Assembly (NCBI GenBank): GCA_023664365.1
Contig: JAMPFR010000009.1
Location: 1 to 64,000, forward strand
From: Acetatifactor muris
Lineage (GTDB): Bacteria; Bacillota; Clostridia; Lachnospirales; Lachnospiraceae
Reading direction: 5' to 3'
Length of the DNA: 64,000 bases
Shown: positions 17,156 to 25,054 of the stretch, in pieces
Layout of the letters: every line of letters begins with the position of its first letter
Position numbering within the stretch: the first letter of the stretch is position 1
Translations under genes and position numbers: made by a program
The notes under the pieces: model-generated
Seen by the model: only the letters and a program-made list of their open reading frames with translations
Databases searched by the model: none
What the model was told of the DNA's origin: nothing

Positions 17156-18758
17156 GCTTCTGATTGCAGATGATGAGCCCCTGGTTCAGGCAGGACTTAA
17201 GTCCATGCTGAACTGGTCGGATCTGAATATTGAAATTTGCGGCACTGCCATGAACGGCCAGACGGCTCTGAAAATGATTGAGGAGCAGAATCCGGACTTG
17301 TGTATTACGGACATCAAAATGCCCGTCATGAGCGGACTGGAGTTGATTCGCACCTGCAGAGAGCGCTTTGGCGGCGACAGGCCCTTGTTCATCATCCTCA
17401 CCAGCTACGAGGATTTCCATATGGTGAAGGAAGCCCTTACCTATCAGGTCACCGACTATCTTGTAAAGCTGGAGCTGACCCCCGAAACCCTGCGGGAGGC
17501 TGTAAACCGCGTCATGGAGCGTATAAACCGGGCGGCGGAAAATGCTACCCCCCCCAATTCGATTACCTATTTATTTAATGAGAAGTTTTTTATCCGGCTT
17601 TTAAACAACCTGTTTGAATCAGAGGAACAGTTTGCGCTTCAAAGCCACGATTTGAGCCTGGACTTTCATTATAAGGCTTATGTCTGCTGCTACGGAGAAA
17701 TGTCCGGCAGACAGGCGGACGCACTGCCTGCGGAAAAGCAGATTTCCCTTTTTTCCTCCTCCATACAGATATTGAAGGAGCTGACCGGGAAATATCGTTT
17801 CTGTTATGTCCTCACTCTGGACATCCGGCATTTTGCGCTGATTTTCTGCTATGAGGAAGCGCCGGAGAATCTGCCTGACACATGGGCGGGAGATCTGAAG
17901 GGCATCCTGGAAAGCATCCGGGAGACCCTGAACAACTATTACAATGTATCCTTCCGGTGCGGCATAGGCATTCCCGCAGGTGTGCCACTGGCTGTCTGCG
18001 ACTCCTACCAGTGCTCCAGACAGGCTTTTCAGGAAGGATCCGGAGACTGTGCCGTTACCTGTTTTGAGGACTGTCTGCCCGGGCTGTCCGGCCACAACGC
18101 TTTTAATATCAGCCTGTTTAAGGAGGATTTAACCAAAGCCTTTGAGGAATATGACGCCCTGCTGCTTCAGCAGACCCTGGATGCTCTCTGCGAGCTGCTT
18201 CTGACTCACCCCCGGCATTATCTCCAGGCTCTGGACGCCGCCTGCAATATTCTGTTTCTCTCCCTGTCTCTGCTGCAGAACGGGGAAGCCATTGTTTCCG
18301 GCTTTTTCCGGGACAATCCGGACGGCTACCGCTCCATCTACAAACAGACTACCGTGGAGCAGGCAGTAAACTGGCTGAAATTCTTGGAAAAGCAGTTGTG
18401 CCTGCTATTCGAGGATCACCATAAGGACTACAAGAATCATATTGTCACCAACGTGAAAAAATATATCAACAGCCATGTATCGGAGCGTCTGTCCCTGAAT
18501 GAGACCGCTGCCGTATTCGGCATCAGCCCCAACTACTTAAGCCAGCTGTTCGGAAAATACAATGATTTGGGCTTTTCGGAATATATCAATACCTGTAAGA
18601 TCAACGAGGCAAAACGTCTGCTGGACGACGGCAGCCTGAAGGTATATGAAGTGGCGGATAAGCTGGGGTTTGAAAGTTCTTTTTATTTCAGCAAGGTATT
18701 TAAAAAGCTGGAGGGAATTTCCCCTTCGGATTATGTAAACCGCGCCGCAGGCGCGTGA
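17148..18758 (+). CDS. yesN: YesN-type response regulator with AraC DNA-binding domain
   Basis: A 536-residue regulator. The receiver domain at residues 1-120 has acidic DDEP at the start, phospho-acceptor Asp55 (ITDIKMP) and the conserved Lys in YLVKLEL. A middle domain of about 290 residues is typical of this family. The C-terminal 100 residues hold two AraC helix-turn-helices (LNETAAVFGISPNYLSQLFGKY and VYEVADKLGFESSFYFSKVFKK). When phosphorylated it should activate the divergent sugar transporter operon and perhaps its own operon. It overlaps the kinase gene by 8 bases. Confidence 0.93.
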   Translation: MYKLLIADDEPLVQAGLKSMLNWSDLNIEICGTAMNGQTALKMIEEQNPDLCITDIKMPVMSGLELIRTCRERFGGDRPLFIILTSYEDFHMVKEALTYQVTDYLVKLELTPETLREAVNRVMERINRAAENATPPNSITYLFNEKFFIRLLNNLFESEEQFALQSHDLSLDFHYKAYVCCYGEMSGRQADALPAEKQISLFSSSIQILKELTGKYRFCYVLTLDIRHFALIFCYEEAPENLPDTWAGDLKGILESIRETLNNYYNVSFRCGIGIPAGVPLAVCDSYQCSRQAFQEGSGDCAVTCFEDCLPGLSGHNAFNISLFKEDLTKAFEEYDALLLQQTLDALCELLLTHPRHYLQALDAACNILFLSLSLLQNGEAIVSGFFRDNPDGYRSIYKQTTVEQAVNWLKFLEKQLCLLFEDHHKDYKNHIVTNVKKYINSHVSERLSLNETAAVFGISPNYLSQLFGKYNDLGFSEYINTCKINEAKRLLDDGSLKVYEVADKLGFESSFYFSKVFKKLEGISPSDYVNRAAGA

Positions 18759-18834
18759 ACGGCTTAGACTCCACACAGTCAAGTCTGGAAGTAAACTTCC
18801 AAATATCGATTGGTATATGCAGGAGGTATCAGAT

Positions 18835-20655
18835 ATGGAAATGCGTTTTCGGGAGGCAGCCGATACATTCCTGGCTGCAGACAAAATCTTACAGGACTTT
18901 ATTCCCTTTCCCGCCGCGGCGGACAGAAATGCTTATGAACGGCTGTCCCCGGAGCTTAAGCGGCGGCTGATCGCGGAGGGAGAAGCCTGCCCGGACTACG
19001 GGTATCCCCCCATTTATGCCACGGACTTCATGGCTTTTAAACGGACGGGAAACAGAGTGAATTTTGAACGCCTGTATTTTGAGCGGAGATATAATCTGAA
19101 TTCCCTGGTGCTGGCAGAGTGTGTGGAGCATGAGGGCCGCTTCCTGGATCGGATTATCGACGGCGTCTTTCTCCTCTGCGAGGAAAGCGCCTGGCAACTG
19201 CCGCCCCACAATTCCTATGAGCGGAATCAGCCCCAGGAAATCCTGCCCGACGCCGCACGGCCCGTACTGGATCTCTTTGCCTGTGAAACCGGCGCTCAGC
19301 TGGCCTGCATTTACTATCTGCTTAAGACAGAGCTGGACGCTGTCAGCCCCTTTATCACCGCCCGCATCCTTTCGGAGCTGCATCGGCGTATTTTTGAACC
19401 CTACCTGCATCAGCATTTCTGGTGGATGGGACAGGGAGATGAACCCATGTGCAACTGGACTCCCTGGTGTACCCAGAATGTCCTCATTGCCGCGTTTCTG
19501 GCGGACTGCAGCGCAAACATACGGAGGGCGGTATTACAGAAAGCGGCTGCAAGCTGTGATTACTTCTTAAAGGATTACGGGGAAGACGGCTGCTGCGACG
19601 AAGGCGCCCTCTATTTCCGCCGGGCAGGACTGTGCCTGGACGGGGCGGCTGACCTGATGAACCAAGTGACAGACGGCGCTTTTTCTCATTTGTATCAGTG
19701 GGAGAAAATGAAAAATATAGCCGCCTATATAGAAAATGTGCATGTGGAAGGTAAGTATTACTTTAACTTCGCAGACTGTTCCCCTGCTCCGGGGCGATCC
19801 GGCGTCCGGGAATTCCTCTTCGGAAAGCGCACCGGGCAGCCCGGCCTGATGCTGTTCGCCGCAAAGGATTTTCAGACGGCCCAGGAGGAAATCTATCAGG
19901 AGGAAATCTACCGTCTCAGCCTTTACTACCGTCTGCAGAATGCCTTTTATTACAGTGAGGTTATGGCGTACGACGCCTCCGCTCCCGTGGTTCACAGGGA
20001 TATTTATTATCCCAGCATCGGTCTGTTTATCGCCAGAGGCGGGGACTTCTGTCTGGCCGTCAAGGCCGGAGACAACGGCGACAATCACAACCACAATGAC
20101 ACCGGCAGTCTGACCCTGTATAAAAAGGGCAGGCCCGTGCTTGTGGATATAGGCGTGGAAAGCTACACCGGAAAGACCTTTTCCAACCAGCGGTATGAGA
20201 TATGGACCATGCAGTCCGGCTATCACAATCTGCCTGCCATTGAAGGGACGGATCAGCATGAGGGCAGCAGCTACGGTGCTTCGGATGTAACCTATGGGCT
20301 GAATGAAGACAGGGCGGAAATAGCCATGGAACTGATTCACGCCTATCCGCTTTCCGAAACCGGACATTCCTACCGGAGACAGGTGCTGCTGGACAGGAAA
20401 ACGGAATGCGTCACCCTGCGGGATACTACGGACTGCGGCAATGTGGTTTTAAACTTTATCACCTGTGAAAAACCGAAAACCGACGATTCTGTCATAATCC
20501 TCGGCGACGTGGAGCTGGAATTTAAGGGAGCCCGGCTTCTGGCCGTAGACACACTGCCCATCACGGACCCCCGTCTGCAGGCCGCCTGGGATCATGATTT
20601 GTACCGCATCCGGCTGACTATGACAGAAAGAGAGTTTGTGTTGAATATCAAATAA
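18835..20655 (+). CDS. Heparinase II/III-family polysaccharide lyase-like enzyme
   Basis: A 606-residue protein without a signal peptide. The first 340 residues form an alpha-toroid, including the conserved WQLPPHNSYERN and WWMGQGDEPMCNW regions. The C-terminal beta-sandwich opens with AGDNGDNHNHNDTGSL, the His/Asn-rich motif of heparinase II/III-like lyases. Such enzymes cleave uronate-containing oligosaccharides by beta-elimination. A cytoplasmic location means it would act after uptake by the transporter of this locus. The start is the ATG at 18835, 8 bases after AGGAGG; an ATG at 18817 lies just before that site. It follows yesN by 76 bases and is probably cotranscribed. The exact substrate is not visible. 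Confidence 0.85.
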   Translation: MEMRFREAADTFLAADKILQDFIPFPAAADRNAYERLSPELKRRLIAEGEACPDYGYPPIYATDFMAFKRTGNRVNFERLYFERRYNLNSLVLAECVEHEGRFLDRIIDGVFLLCEESAWQLPPHNSYERNQPQEILPDAARPVLDLFACETGAQLACIYYLLKTELDAVSPFITARILSELHRRIFEPYLHQHFWWMGQGDEPMCNWTPWCTQNVLIAAFLADCSANIRRAVLQKAAASCDYFLKDYGEDGCCDEGALYFRRAGLCLDGAADLMNQVTDGAFSHLYQWEKMKNIAAYIENVHVEGKYYFNFADCSPAPGRSGVREFLFGKRTGQPGLMLFAAKDFQTAQEEIYQEEIYRLSLYYRLQNAFYYSEVMAYDASAPVVHRDIYYPSIGLFIARGGDFCLAVKAGDNGDNHNHNDTGSLTLYKKGRPVLVDIGVESYTGKTFSNQRYEIWTMQSGYHNLPAIEGTDQHEGSSYGASDVTYGLNEDRAEIAMELIHAYPLSETGHSYRRQVLLDRKTECVTLRDTTDCGNVVLNFITCEKPKTDDSVIILGDVELEFKGARLLAVDTLPITDPRLQAAWDHDLYRIRLTMTEREFVLNIK

Positions 20656-20708
20656 AGCGGACAGACCGGAAAAACATATGCCTATTTGCCGATTTAAGAA
20701 ATAATTTA

Positions 20709-20737
20709 TTGAAATACGCAAATGCTTACAGTATGAT
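20709..20737 (+). promoter_or_regulatory. Promoter for the PIN toxin-antitoxin operon
   Basis: TTGAAA (20709-20714), 17 bases and TATGAT (20732-20737) lie 22 bases before the antitoxin ATG at 20760. Confidence 0.6.
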
Positions 20738-20759
20738 AAAAGAAAAAGGATGTGACTAA

Positions 20760-21002
20760 ATGACACAAATCAAAGAAAGAGCCGTTGAATTGATTCAGCG
20801 TATGCCGGACGATAATATGCTTTATGTAATTAATATTCTTAAAAATCTGGAAGAAATGGCGGCAAACAAAGATAGCGACAGAGAGCAGGCAATGGCGGCA
20901 TTACAGAATATACTGAAATATAAAGGAAAACTGCCGGAGGACTTTGATGCAGACAGAGAACTGGCAGAGGCAAGGGAAGAACGTTATGGTAATATTGGTT
21001 GA
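20760..21002 (+). CDS. Putative antitoxin partner of the PIN-domain toxin
   Basis: An 80-residue acidic protein. An N-terminal helical part (IKERAVELIQRMPDDNMLYVINILKNLE) resembles DUF2281/VapB-like antitoxins, and a C-terminal charged tail (DFDADRELAEAREERYG) is typical of a toxin-wrapping segment. I cannot recognise a DNA-binding fold with certainty. The role is assigned mainly from position: the toxin gene overlaps its last 17 bases. AAGGATG precedes the ATG. Confidence 0.75.
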   Translation: MTQIKERAVELIQRMPDDNMLYVINILKNLEEMAANKDSDREQAMAALQNILKYKGKLPEDFDADRELAEAREERYGNIG

Positions 21003-21402
21003 CACAAATATTCTTATAGATGTTATTGCCAATCGGGAACCTCATGCTGAATATGGGGAGAAGATATTAGAAAAATGTGCAAAGCGAGAAGTTGTTGGTA
21101 TCATAGCCGCCCATAGTATCCCGAATTTGTTTTATATCCTCAGAAAAAAATTCAGCCAGGATGAAAGACGGAGTTTATTAAGAAATTTATGTTCCATATT
21201 TCGTATTTCTGATTTGAATACTAAAAAAATTTTGGCTGCATTGGACAACAATAAATTTTCAGATTTTGAGGACTGCCTGCAGGAGGAATGCGCGGCGGAA
21301 GAAATGGCAGATTATATTGTAACCCGAAATCCTGATGATTTCAAAAACGCAAGAGTAAAGGTACTTGAACCGTCTGAATTTTTACGTCTTGATAAATTTT
21401 AA
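20986..21402 (+). CDS. PIN-domain (VapC-like) ribonuclease toxin
   Basis: A 138-residue PIN domain. Acidic residues expected in the active site are visible: Asp in LVDTNILID near residue 5, Glu in ILEKC, Asp in SDFEDCLQEECA and Asp in VTRNPDDF near the end. PIN toxins cleave tRNA or rRNA in the presence of Mg2+. The ATG at 20986 is 7-13 bases after AAGGGAAG and overlaps the antitoxin gene, so translation is coupled. A bidirectional terminator follows at once. Confidence 0.87.
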   Translation: MVILVDTNILIDVIANREPHAEYGEKILEKCAKREVVGIIAAHSIPNLFYILRKKFSQDERRSLLRNLCSIFRISDLNTKKILAALDNNKFSDFEDCLQEECAAEEMADYIVTRNPDDFKNARVKVLEPSEFLRLDKF

Positions 21403-21428
21403 AAAAGCAGGCTGAATGCCTGCTTTTT
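21401..21428. terminator. Bidirectional terminator between vapC-like and aguB genes
   Basis: AAAAAAGCAGGC and GCCTGCTTTTT flank a TGAAT loop. T-runs follow on both strands, so it can stop both the toxin operon and the polyamine operon. Confidence 0.85.
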
Positions 21429-22310
21429 CTATTTCTTCCCACAGATTTCCCCGTACATTTCCGGCCGCCTGTCCCGGAACAGTCCCCAGCTGAACCGCAT
21501 TTCCTCCACGGCGTCCAGGTCAAAGGTGTGTAAAATTACGGTTTCCTCCGTGGGCCCTGCGTCCTCCAGCACCTCCCCCGTCTCGTCGGTGATAAAGGAA
21601 GAACCGTAGAATACCAGGGATGAGGACTGGTTATTGTTGTCCTTTGCGGGAGTTACCCTTTCCTCTCCGATGCGGTTTGCGGCAATCACCGGCACCACAT
21701 TCGCCGCCGCGTGTCCCTGCATACAGCGCCGCCAGTGAGGCATACTGTCGCACTCTATGATAGGCTCGGAGCCTATCGCGGTAGGGTAAAATAAAAGCTG
21801 CGCGCCCATGAGGGCCATACACCTTGCCGTTTCCGGAAACCATTGATCCCAGCAGATCCCTAAGCCTATCCGCCCATAGGCCGTATCCCACACCTTAAAG
21901 CCGGTGTCTCCCGGCGTAAAATAAAACTTCTCCTGATAAAAATGGTCGTCGGGGATGTGGGTCTTGCGGTAAACCCCCAAGACACGGCCGTCTGCGTCAA
22001 TGACTGCCACGGAATTATAGGTCACATTGCCGTCTCTCTCAAAAAAGCTGACGGGCAGAACCGCCTTCAGCTCCCCCGCAAGCTTTTGAAAACGCTGCAC
22101 TGCCGGATTTTCCTCCAGCGGCTTCGCCAATCGATAAAAGTCATAATTTCTCTCCTGACAAAAATACTTTGTCTCGAACAGCTCCGGCAGGAGAATAATC
22201 TGCGCCCCTTTGCCGGCCGCCCGGCGGACGTGGGCTTCCGCCGCCTCTATATTTTCTTCCACAGAGCGGTTGCAGTACATCTGCACCGCCGCCACAGTCA
22301 CATTTTTCAT
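21429..22310 (-). CDS. aguB: N-carbamoylputrescine amidase
   Basis: A 293-residue nitrilase-superfamily enzyme that hydrolyses N-carbamoylputrescine to putrescine, CO2 and ammonia. The catalytic triad is visible: Glu in LLPELFE, Lys in YRKTHIPDD and Cys in GICWDQWFPE. IGSEPI and the FYGSSFITDETG segment are typical of AguB. It lies 90 bases downstream of aguA on the same strand. I chose the ATG at 22310 because AGAGGAAG lies just before it; longer in-frame starts (22322, 22352) have no ribosome site and would run through a leader hairpin that recurs before nspC. Confidence 0.93.
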   Translation of the reverse strand: MKNVTVAAVQMYCNRSVEENIEAAEAHVRRAAGKGAQIILLPELFETKYFCQERNYDFYRLAKPLEENPAVQRFQKLAGELKAVLPVSFFERDGNVTYNSVAVIDADGRVLGVYRKTHIPDDHFYQEKFYFTPGDTGFKVWDTAYGRIGLGICWDQWFPETARCMALMGAQLLFYPTAIGSEPIIECDSMPHWRRCMQGHAAANVVPVIAANRIGEERVTPAKDNNNQSSSLVFYGSSFITDETGEVLEDAGPTEETVILHTFDLDAVEEMRFSWGLFRDRRPEMYGEICGKK

Positions 22311-22312
22311 GC

Positions 22313-22340
22313 TTCCTCTCATTCCGCCGCGCAAGCGGCA
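22313..22340 (-). repeat. Leader hairpin and ribosome-site module before aguB
   Basis: Read on the minus strand, a small GCCGC-TTGC-GCGGC hairpin is followed immediately by GGAATGAGAGGAAG and the aguB start. Nearly the same module precedes nspC at 24997-25025. Confidence 0.6.
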
Positions 22341-22399
22341 TCCGGCCTTCAAGCCCTCACTCTTTCCGGCAATTACTTTTTACGGTTCCAACCGGGACT

Positions 22400-23494
22400 T
22401 CATATCGGTATCTGCTGCGTAATGCAGTGAATGTTGCCGCCGCCGATCAAAATGTCTCTGGCGTAAATCTGTACTACCTCCCGCTCCGGAAACAGTCCCT
22501 GCAGTATCTCCTTTGCCGCCTTATCCGCCGGGTCATCAAAGCCCGGCATAATGATATTTCCGTTGGAAATGTAGAAGTTTACATAAGAAGCCGCCAGCCT
22601 GTCCCCCGGCCTGCGGGCAGGCTCATCCCAGCAGCAGTCCAATCCACGGCACTCCTCCTCCGTCATCACTATCGGCTTTGGCAGAGGCAGCTTATGCACT
22701 TTGATACGCCTGCCTCCGGCATCCGCAGCCTGCTCCAGATAGTCCAGACAGGCCTTTGACATGGCATACTGAGGATCATTCCTGTCTTCCGTCCAGGCCA
22801 GCACCACCTCTCCGGGCGCCACGAAAGCACAGATGTTATCCACATGCCCGTTTGTTTCGTCCAGATAAATTCCACAGGGCAGCCACAGTACTGTGGACAG
22901 ATTCAGGTATTCCTTCAGAACAGCCTCAATTTCCTCCTTAGTCAGGTCAGGGTTCCGCCCTCTGCTCAACAGACAGCTCTCCGTCACCAGACCGGTGCCT
23001 TCTCCGTCCACATGGATAGAGCCTCCCTCCAGAATGAAATCCCGCCTGCAGTACACATCCCTGTCCAGCAGATCGCAAAGCTTCCGGGCCATCCTGTTGT
23101 CCCTGTCCCAGGGAAAATAAAGCCCGTCCTCAAGACCGCCCCAGGCGTTAAAGCCCCAGTCGATACCGCGGATTTCTCCCTGTTTATTTTTCACAAAGGT
23201 AGGCCCGTAGTCTCTGGCCCAGGCGTCATTGCTGCTCATCTCCACCACCCGGATCTGCTCCGGCAGCATGGCCCTTGCATTGTCGTACTGGGCCTCGCTT
23301 GCGCATACCGTCACCTTTTCAGACCGGGCGATTGCCTCCGCCGCCTGTGCGAAAGCCCTGCGGGCGGCATATCCGCCGTACTGCCAGGAATCCGGGCGCT
23401 CCGGAAATATCATGATACAGCCCTGATGGGGCTCGTACTCCGCCGGCATACGAAAGCCGTCCTTCGCCGGCGTGGACTCCGTAATAATCTTCAT
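22400..23494 (-). CDS. aguA: Agmatine deiminase
   Basis: A 364-residue guanidino-group-modifying enzyme that converts agmatine to N-carbamoylputrescine. Family marks include the N-terminal [10 protein letters not shown] and [56 protein letters not shown] and the catalytic Cys in [11 protein letters not shown] near the C-terminus. Length is normal. It supplies the substrate for AguB encoded directly downstream. AGAGGAAA lies before the ATG. The 285-base gap to nspC upstream carries a strong hairpin. Confidence 0.95.
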   Translation of the reverse strand: MKIITESTPAKDGFRMPAEYEPHQGCIMIFPERPDSWQYGGYAARRAFAQAAEAIARSEKVTVCASEAQYDNARAMLPEQIRVVEMSSNDAWARDYGPTFVKNKQGEIRGIDWGFNAWGGLEDGLYFPWDRDNRMARKLCDLLDRDVYCRRDFILEGGSIHVDGEGTGLVTESCLLSRGRNPDLTKEEIEAVLKEYLNLSTVLWLPCGIYLDETNGHVDNICAFVAPGEVVLAWTEDRNDPQYAMSKACLDYLEQAADAGGRRIKVHKLPLPKPIVMTEEECRGLDCCWDEPARRPGDRLAASYVNFYISNGNIIMPGFDDPADKAAKEILQGLFPEREVVQIYARDILIGGGNIHCITQQIPI

Positions 23495-23779
23495 CTGGTT
23501 TCCTCTTATTTTTCCCTCTCATTTTTTATTTAGAAATTTTATAATTTCTTCCGGGTTATGACATAATTTTGACACATTTATAGTGTATGATGAATATATA
23601 AATAAATGGAGCTGTTGAGTTTTAACATTATAGTTAGGGTTCGGTCAGCTTCGACTAAATACAATCCTGCCAATGCAGGTTTACATAGGCGTCAGACGGC
23701 GCAATACAAGGTTCCCGGTATCTGCCGGGAACCTTGTATTTACCGGCCGTTTGCCAATCCCGCCAACCACCCGTTCCGT
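23495..23779. other. Intergenic region between nspC and aguA with a strong hairpin
   Basis: No convincing gene. AATACAAGGTTCCCGG and its exact complement (23703-23740) form a 16-bp perfect stem with a 6-base loop, but neither side has a U-run. It may be an mRNA-processing or stability element between the two polyamine genes. The remainder is AT-rich, with TTGACA on the plus strand at 23569 but no clear -10. Confidence 0.6.
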
Positions 23780-24994
23780 TTACAGACGCATTTTAAAATC
23801 CTCATAGCCGAACTGCCTGACCCTTCTGTACTCTCCGCTTTTTTCCCGCAGCACAATGTCCGGCAGGGGCATACCGTTAAAGGTATTGGTTTTTACCATG
23901 GAATAAATGGCCATGTCTTCAAATATCAGCCTGTCCCCCTCCTGCAGCGGTGTGTCAAAGGAATACTCTCCTATCCTATCCCCCGCAAGGCAGGTAGGCC
24001 CTCCCAGACGATAGGTAAAGGGCTTCTCTCCCGGTTCACCGCTGCCCTGAAGCGGCGGTCTGTAAGGCATTTCCAGCACATCAGGCATATGGCAGGCGGC
24101 GGAGGTGTCCAAAATGACATTTTCTCCCTGTACCTCCAGCACACTGCTCACCAGAAAGCCGGCATTCAGCGCCACCGCCTCCCCCGGCTCCAGATATACC
24201 GTCAGGCCGTACCGCTGCTGCATTCTTCTGATGCACCTTTCCAGCCTTGGAATGTCATAGCCCTCTCTGGTGATATGATGTCCCCCGCCGAAATTAATCC
24301 ACTGCATCCCCCACAGATATTCGCCGAACCGTTCCTCCACTGCCTCCAGCGTCTTCTCCAGAGCGTCCGAATCCTGCTCGCAGAGGGTATGAAAATGAAG
24401 CCCGTCCACCAAAGAAAGCAGGCTCTCCGGCTCAGCGTCTATCTCCGGCTGTCTCCGAATTCTGCCGCCTTCCTCTTCCGCAGGCCGGATAGTGTTCTCC
24501 GGGAGCGCTTCCCTTGTTACTCCCAGACGGGAGCCCGGTGCGCAGGGGTCATAGATTGCATGGCCTTCCTGGGTGGAACATTCCGGATTGACGCGCAGGC
24601 CGATACTCTTTCCCGCCGCTTTAGCCTGCCGGCCGTATTTTTCCACCTGCTTCAGGGAATTGAACACAATATGGCCGCAGTATTTCAGAATCTCTTCAAA
24701 GTCCTCCTGCCGGTAGGCAGGGGAAAAAATATGGTTCTCCGGCTTCCGCCCCAAGGCCCTCAGGGGAGCGCACATCTCCTCCTCGCAAAGTCTGGCCTCA
24801 TACAGCCCGCTGGCCGCAGCGCCGGATAAATACTCTCCAATCAAAGGATAAAGCGCATACATGGAAAATGCTTTCTGGGCAAGCAGAATTTTCGCTCCCG
24901 TGCGTTCCATGACTCCCCGCAGTATTTTTAAATTATGCTCTATCAGCCTTTCATCCACTATATAGCAGGGTGTGGATAATTCAACCCATTCCAT
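23780..24994 (-). CDS. nspC: Carboxynorspermidine/carboxyspermidine decarboxylase
   Basis: A 404-residue PLP enzyme of the alanine-racemase-fold decarboxylases. It removes CO2 from carboxy(nor)spermidine to give (nor)spermidine. The N-terminus (STPCYIVDERLIEHNLKIL) and the PLP lysine segment (ILLAQKAFS) are typical, as are HFHTLCEQ, WINFGGGHHIT, YLEPGEAVALNAGFLV and GPTCLAGDRIGEY. Its usual partner, carboxyspermidine dehydrogenase, is encoded 17 kb away at 41686. It starts at the ATG at 24994 behind GAGAGGAAA. It lies 60 bases downstream of a hybrid kinase gene with no terminator between, so readthrough from that operon is possible. Confidence 0.92.
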   Translation of the reverse strand: MEWVELSTPCYIVDERLIEHNLKILRGVMERTGAKILLAQKAFSMYALYPLIGEYLSGAAASGLYEARLCEEEMCAPLRALGRKPENHIFSPAYRQEDFEEILKYCGHIVFNSLKQVEKYGRQAKAAGKSIGLRVNPECSTQEGHAIYDPCAPGSRLGVTREALPENTIRPAEEEGGRIRRQPEIDAEPESLLSLVDGLHFHTLCEQDSDALEKTLEAVEERFGEYLWGMQWINFGGGHHITREGYDIPRLERCIRRMQQRYGLTVYLEPGEAVALNAGFLVSSVLEVQGENVILDTSAACHMPDVLEMPYRPPLQGSGEPGEKPFTYRLGGPTCLAGDRIGEYSFDTPLQEGDRLIFEDMAIYSMVKTNTFNGMPLPDIVLREKSGEYRRVRQFGYEDFKMRL

Positions 24995-24996
24995 CT

Positions 24997-25025
24997 TTCC
25001 TCTCATTCCGCCGCCCAAGGCGGCA
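24997..25025 (-). repeat. Leader hairpin and ribosome-site module before nspC
   Basis: On the minus strand a GCCGCC-TTG-GGCGGC hairpin is followed by GGAATGAGAGGAAA and the nspC ATG. The GGAATGAGAGGAA part is identical to the module before aguB at 22313-22340. Confidence 0.6.
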
Positions 25026-25054
25026 CAGACAATTCACAGATTGCCCGTTTCGCC

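Noticed and set aside
23606-24829. 407-codon plus-strand open frame
   Set aside because: It lies opposite nspC, whose protein matches a known family end to end. The reverse translation is low in plausible domains and has no good start.
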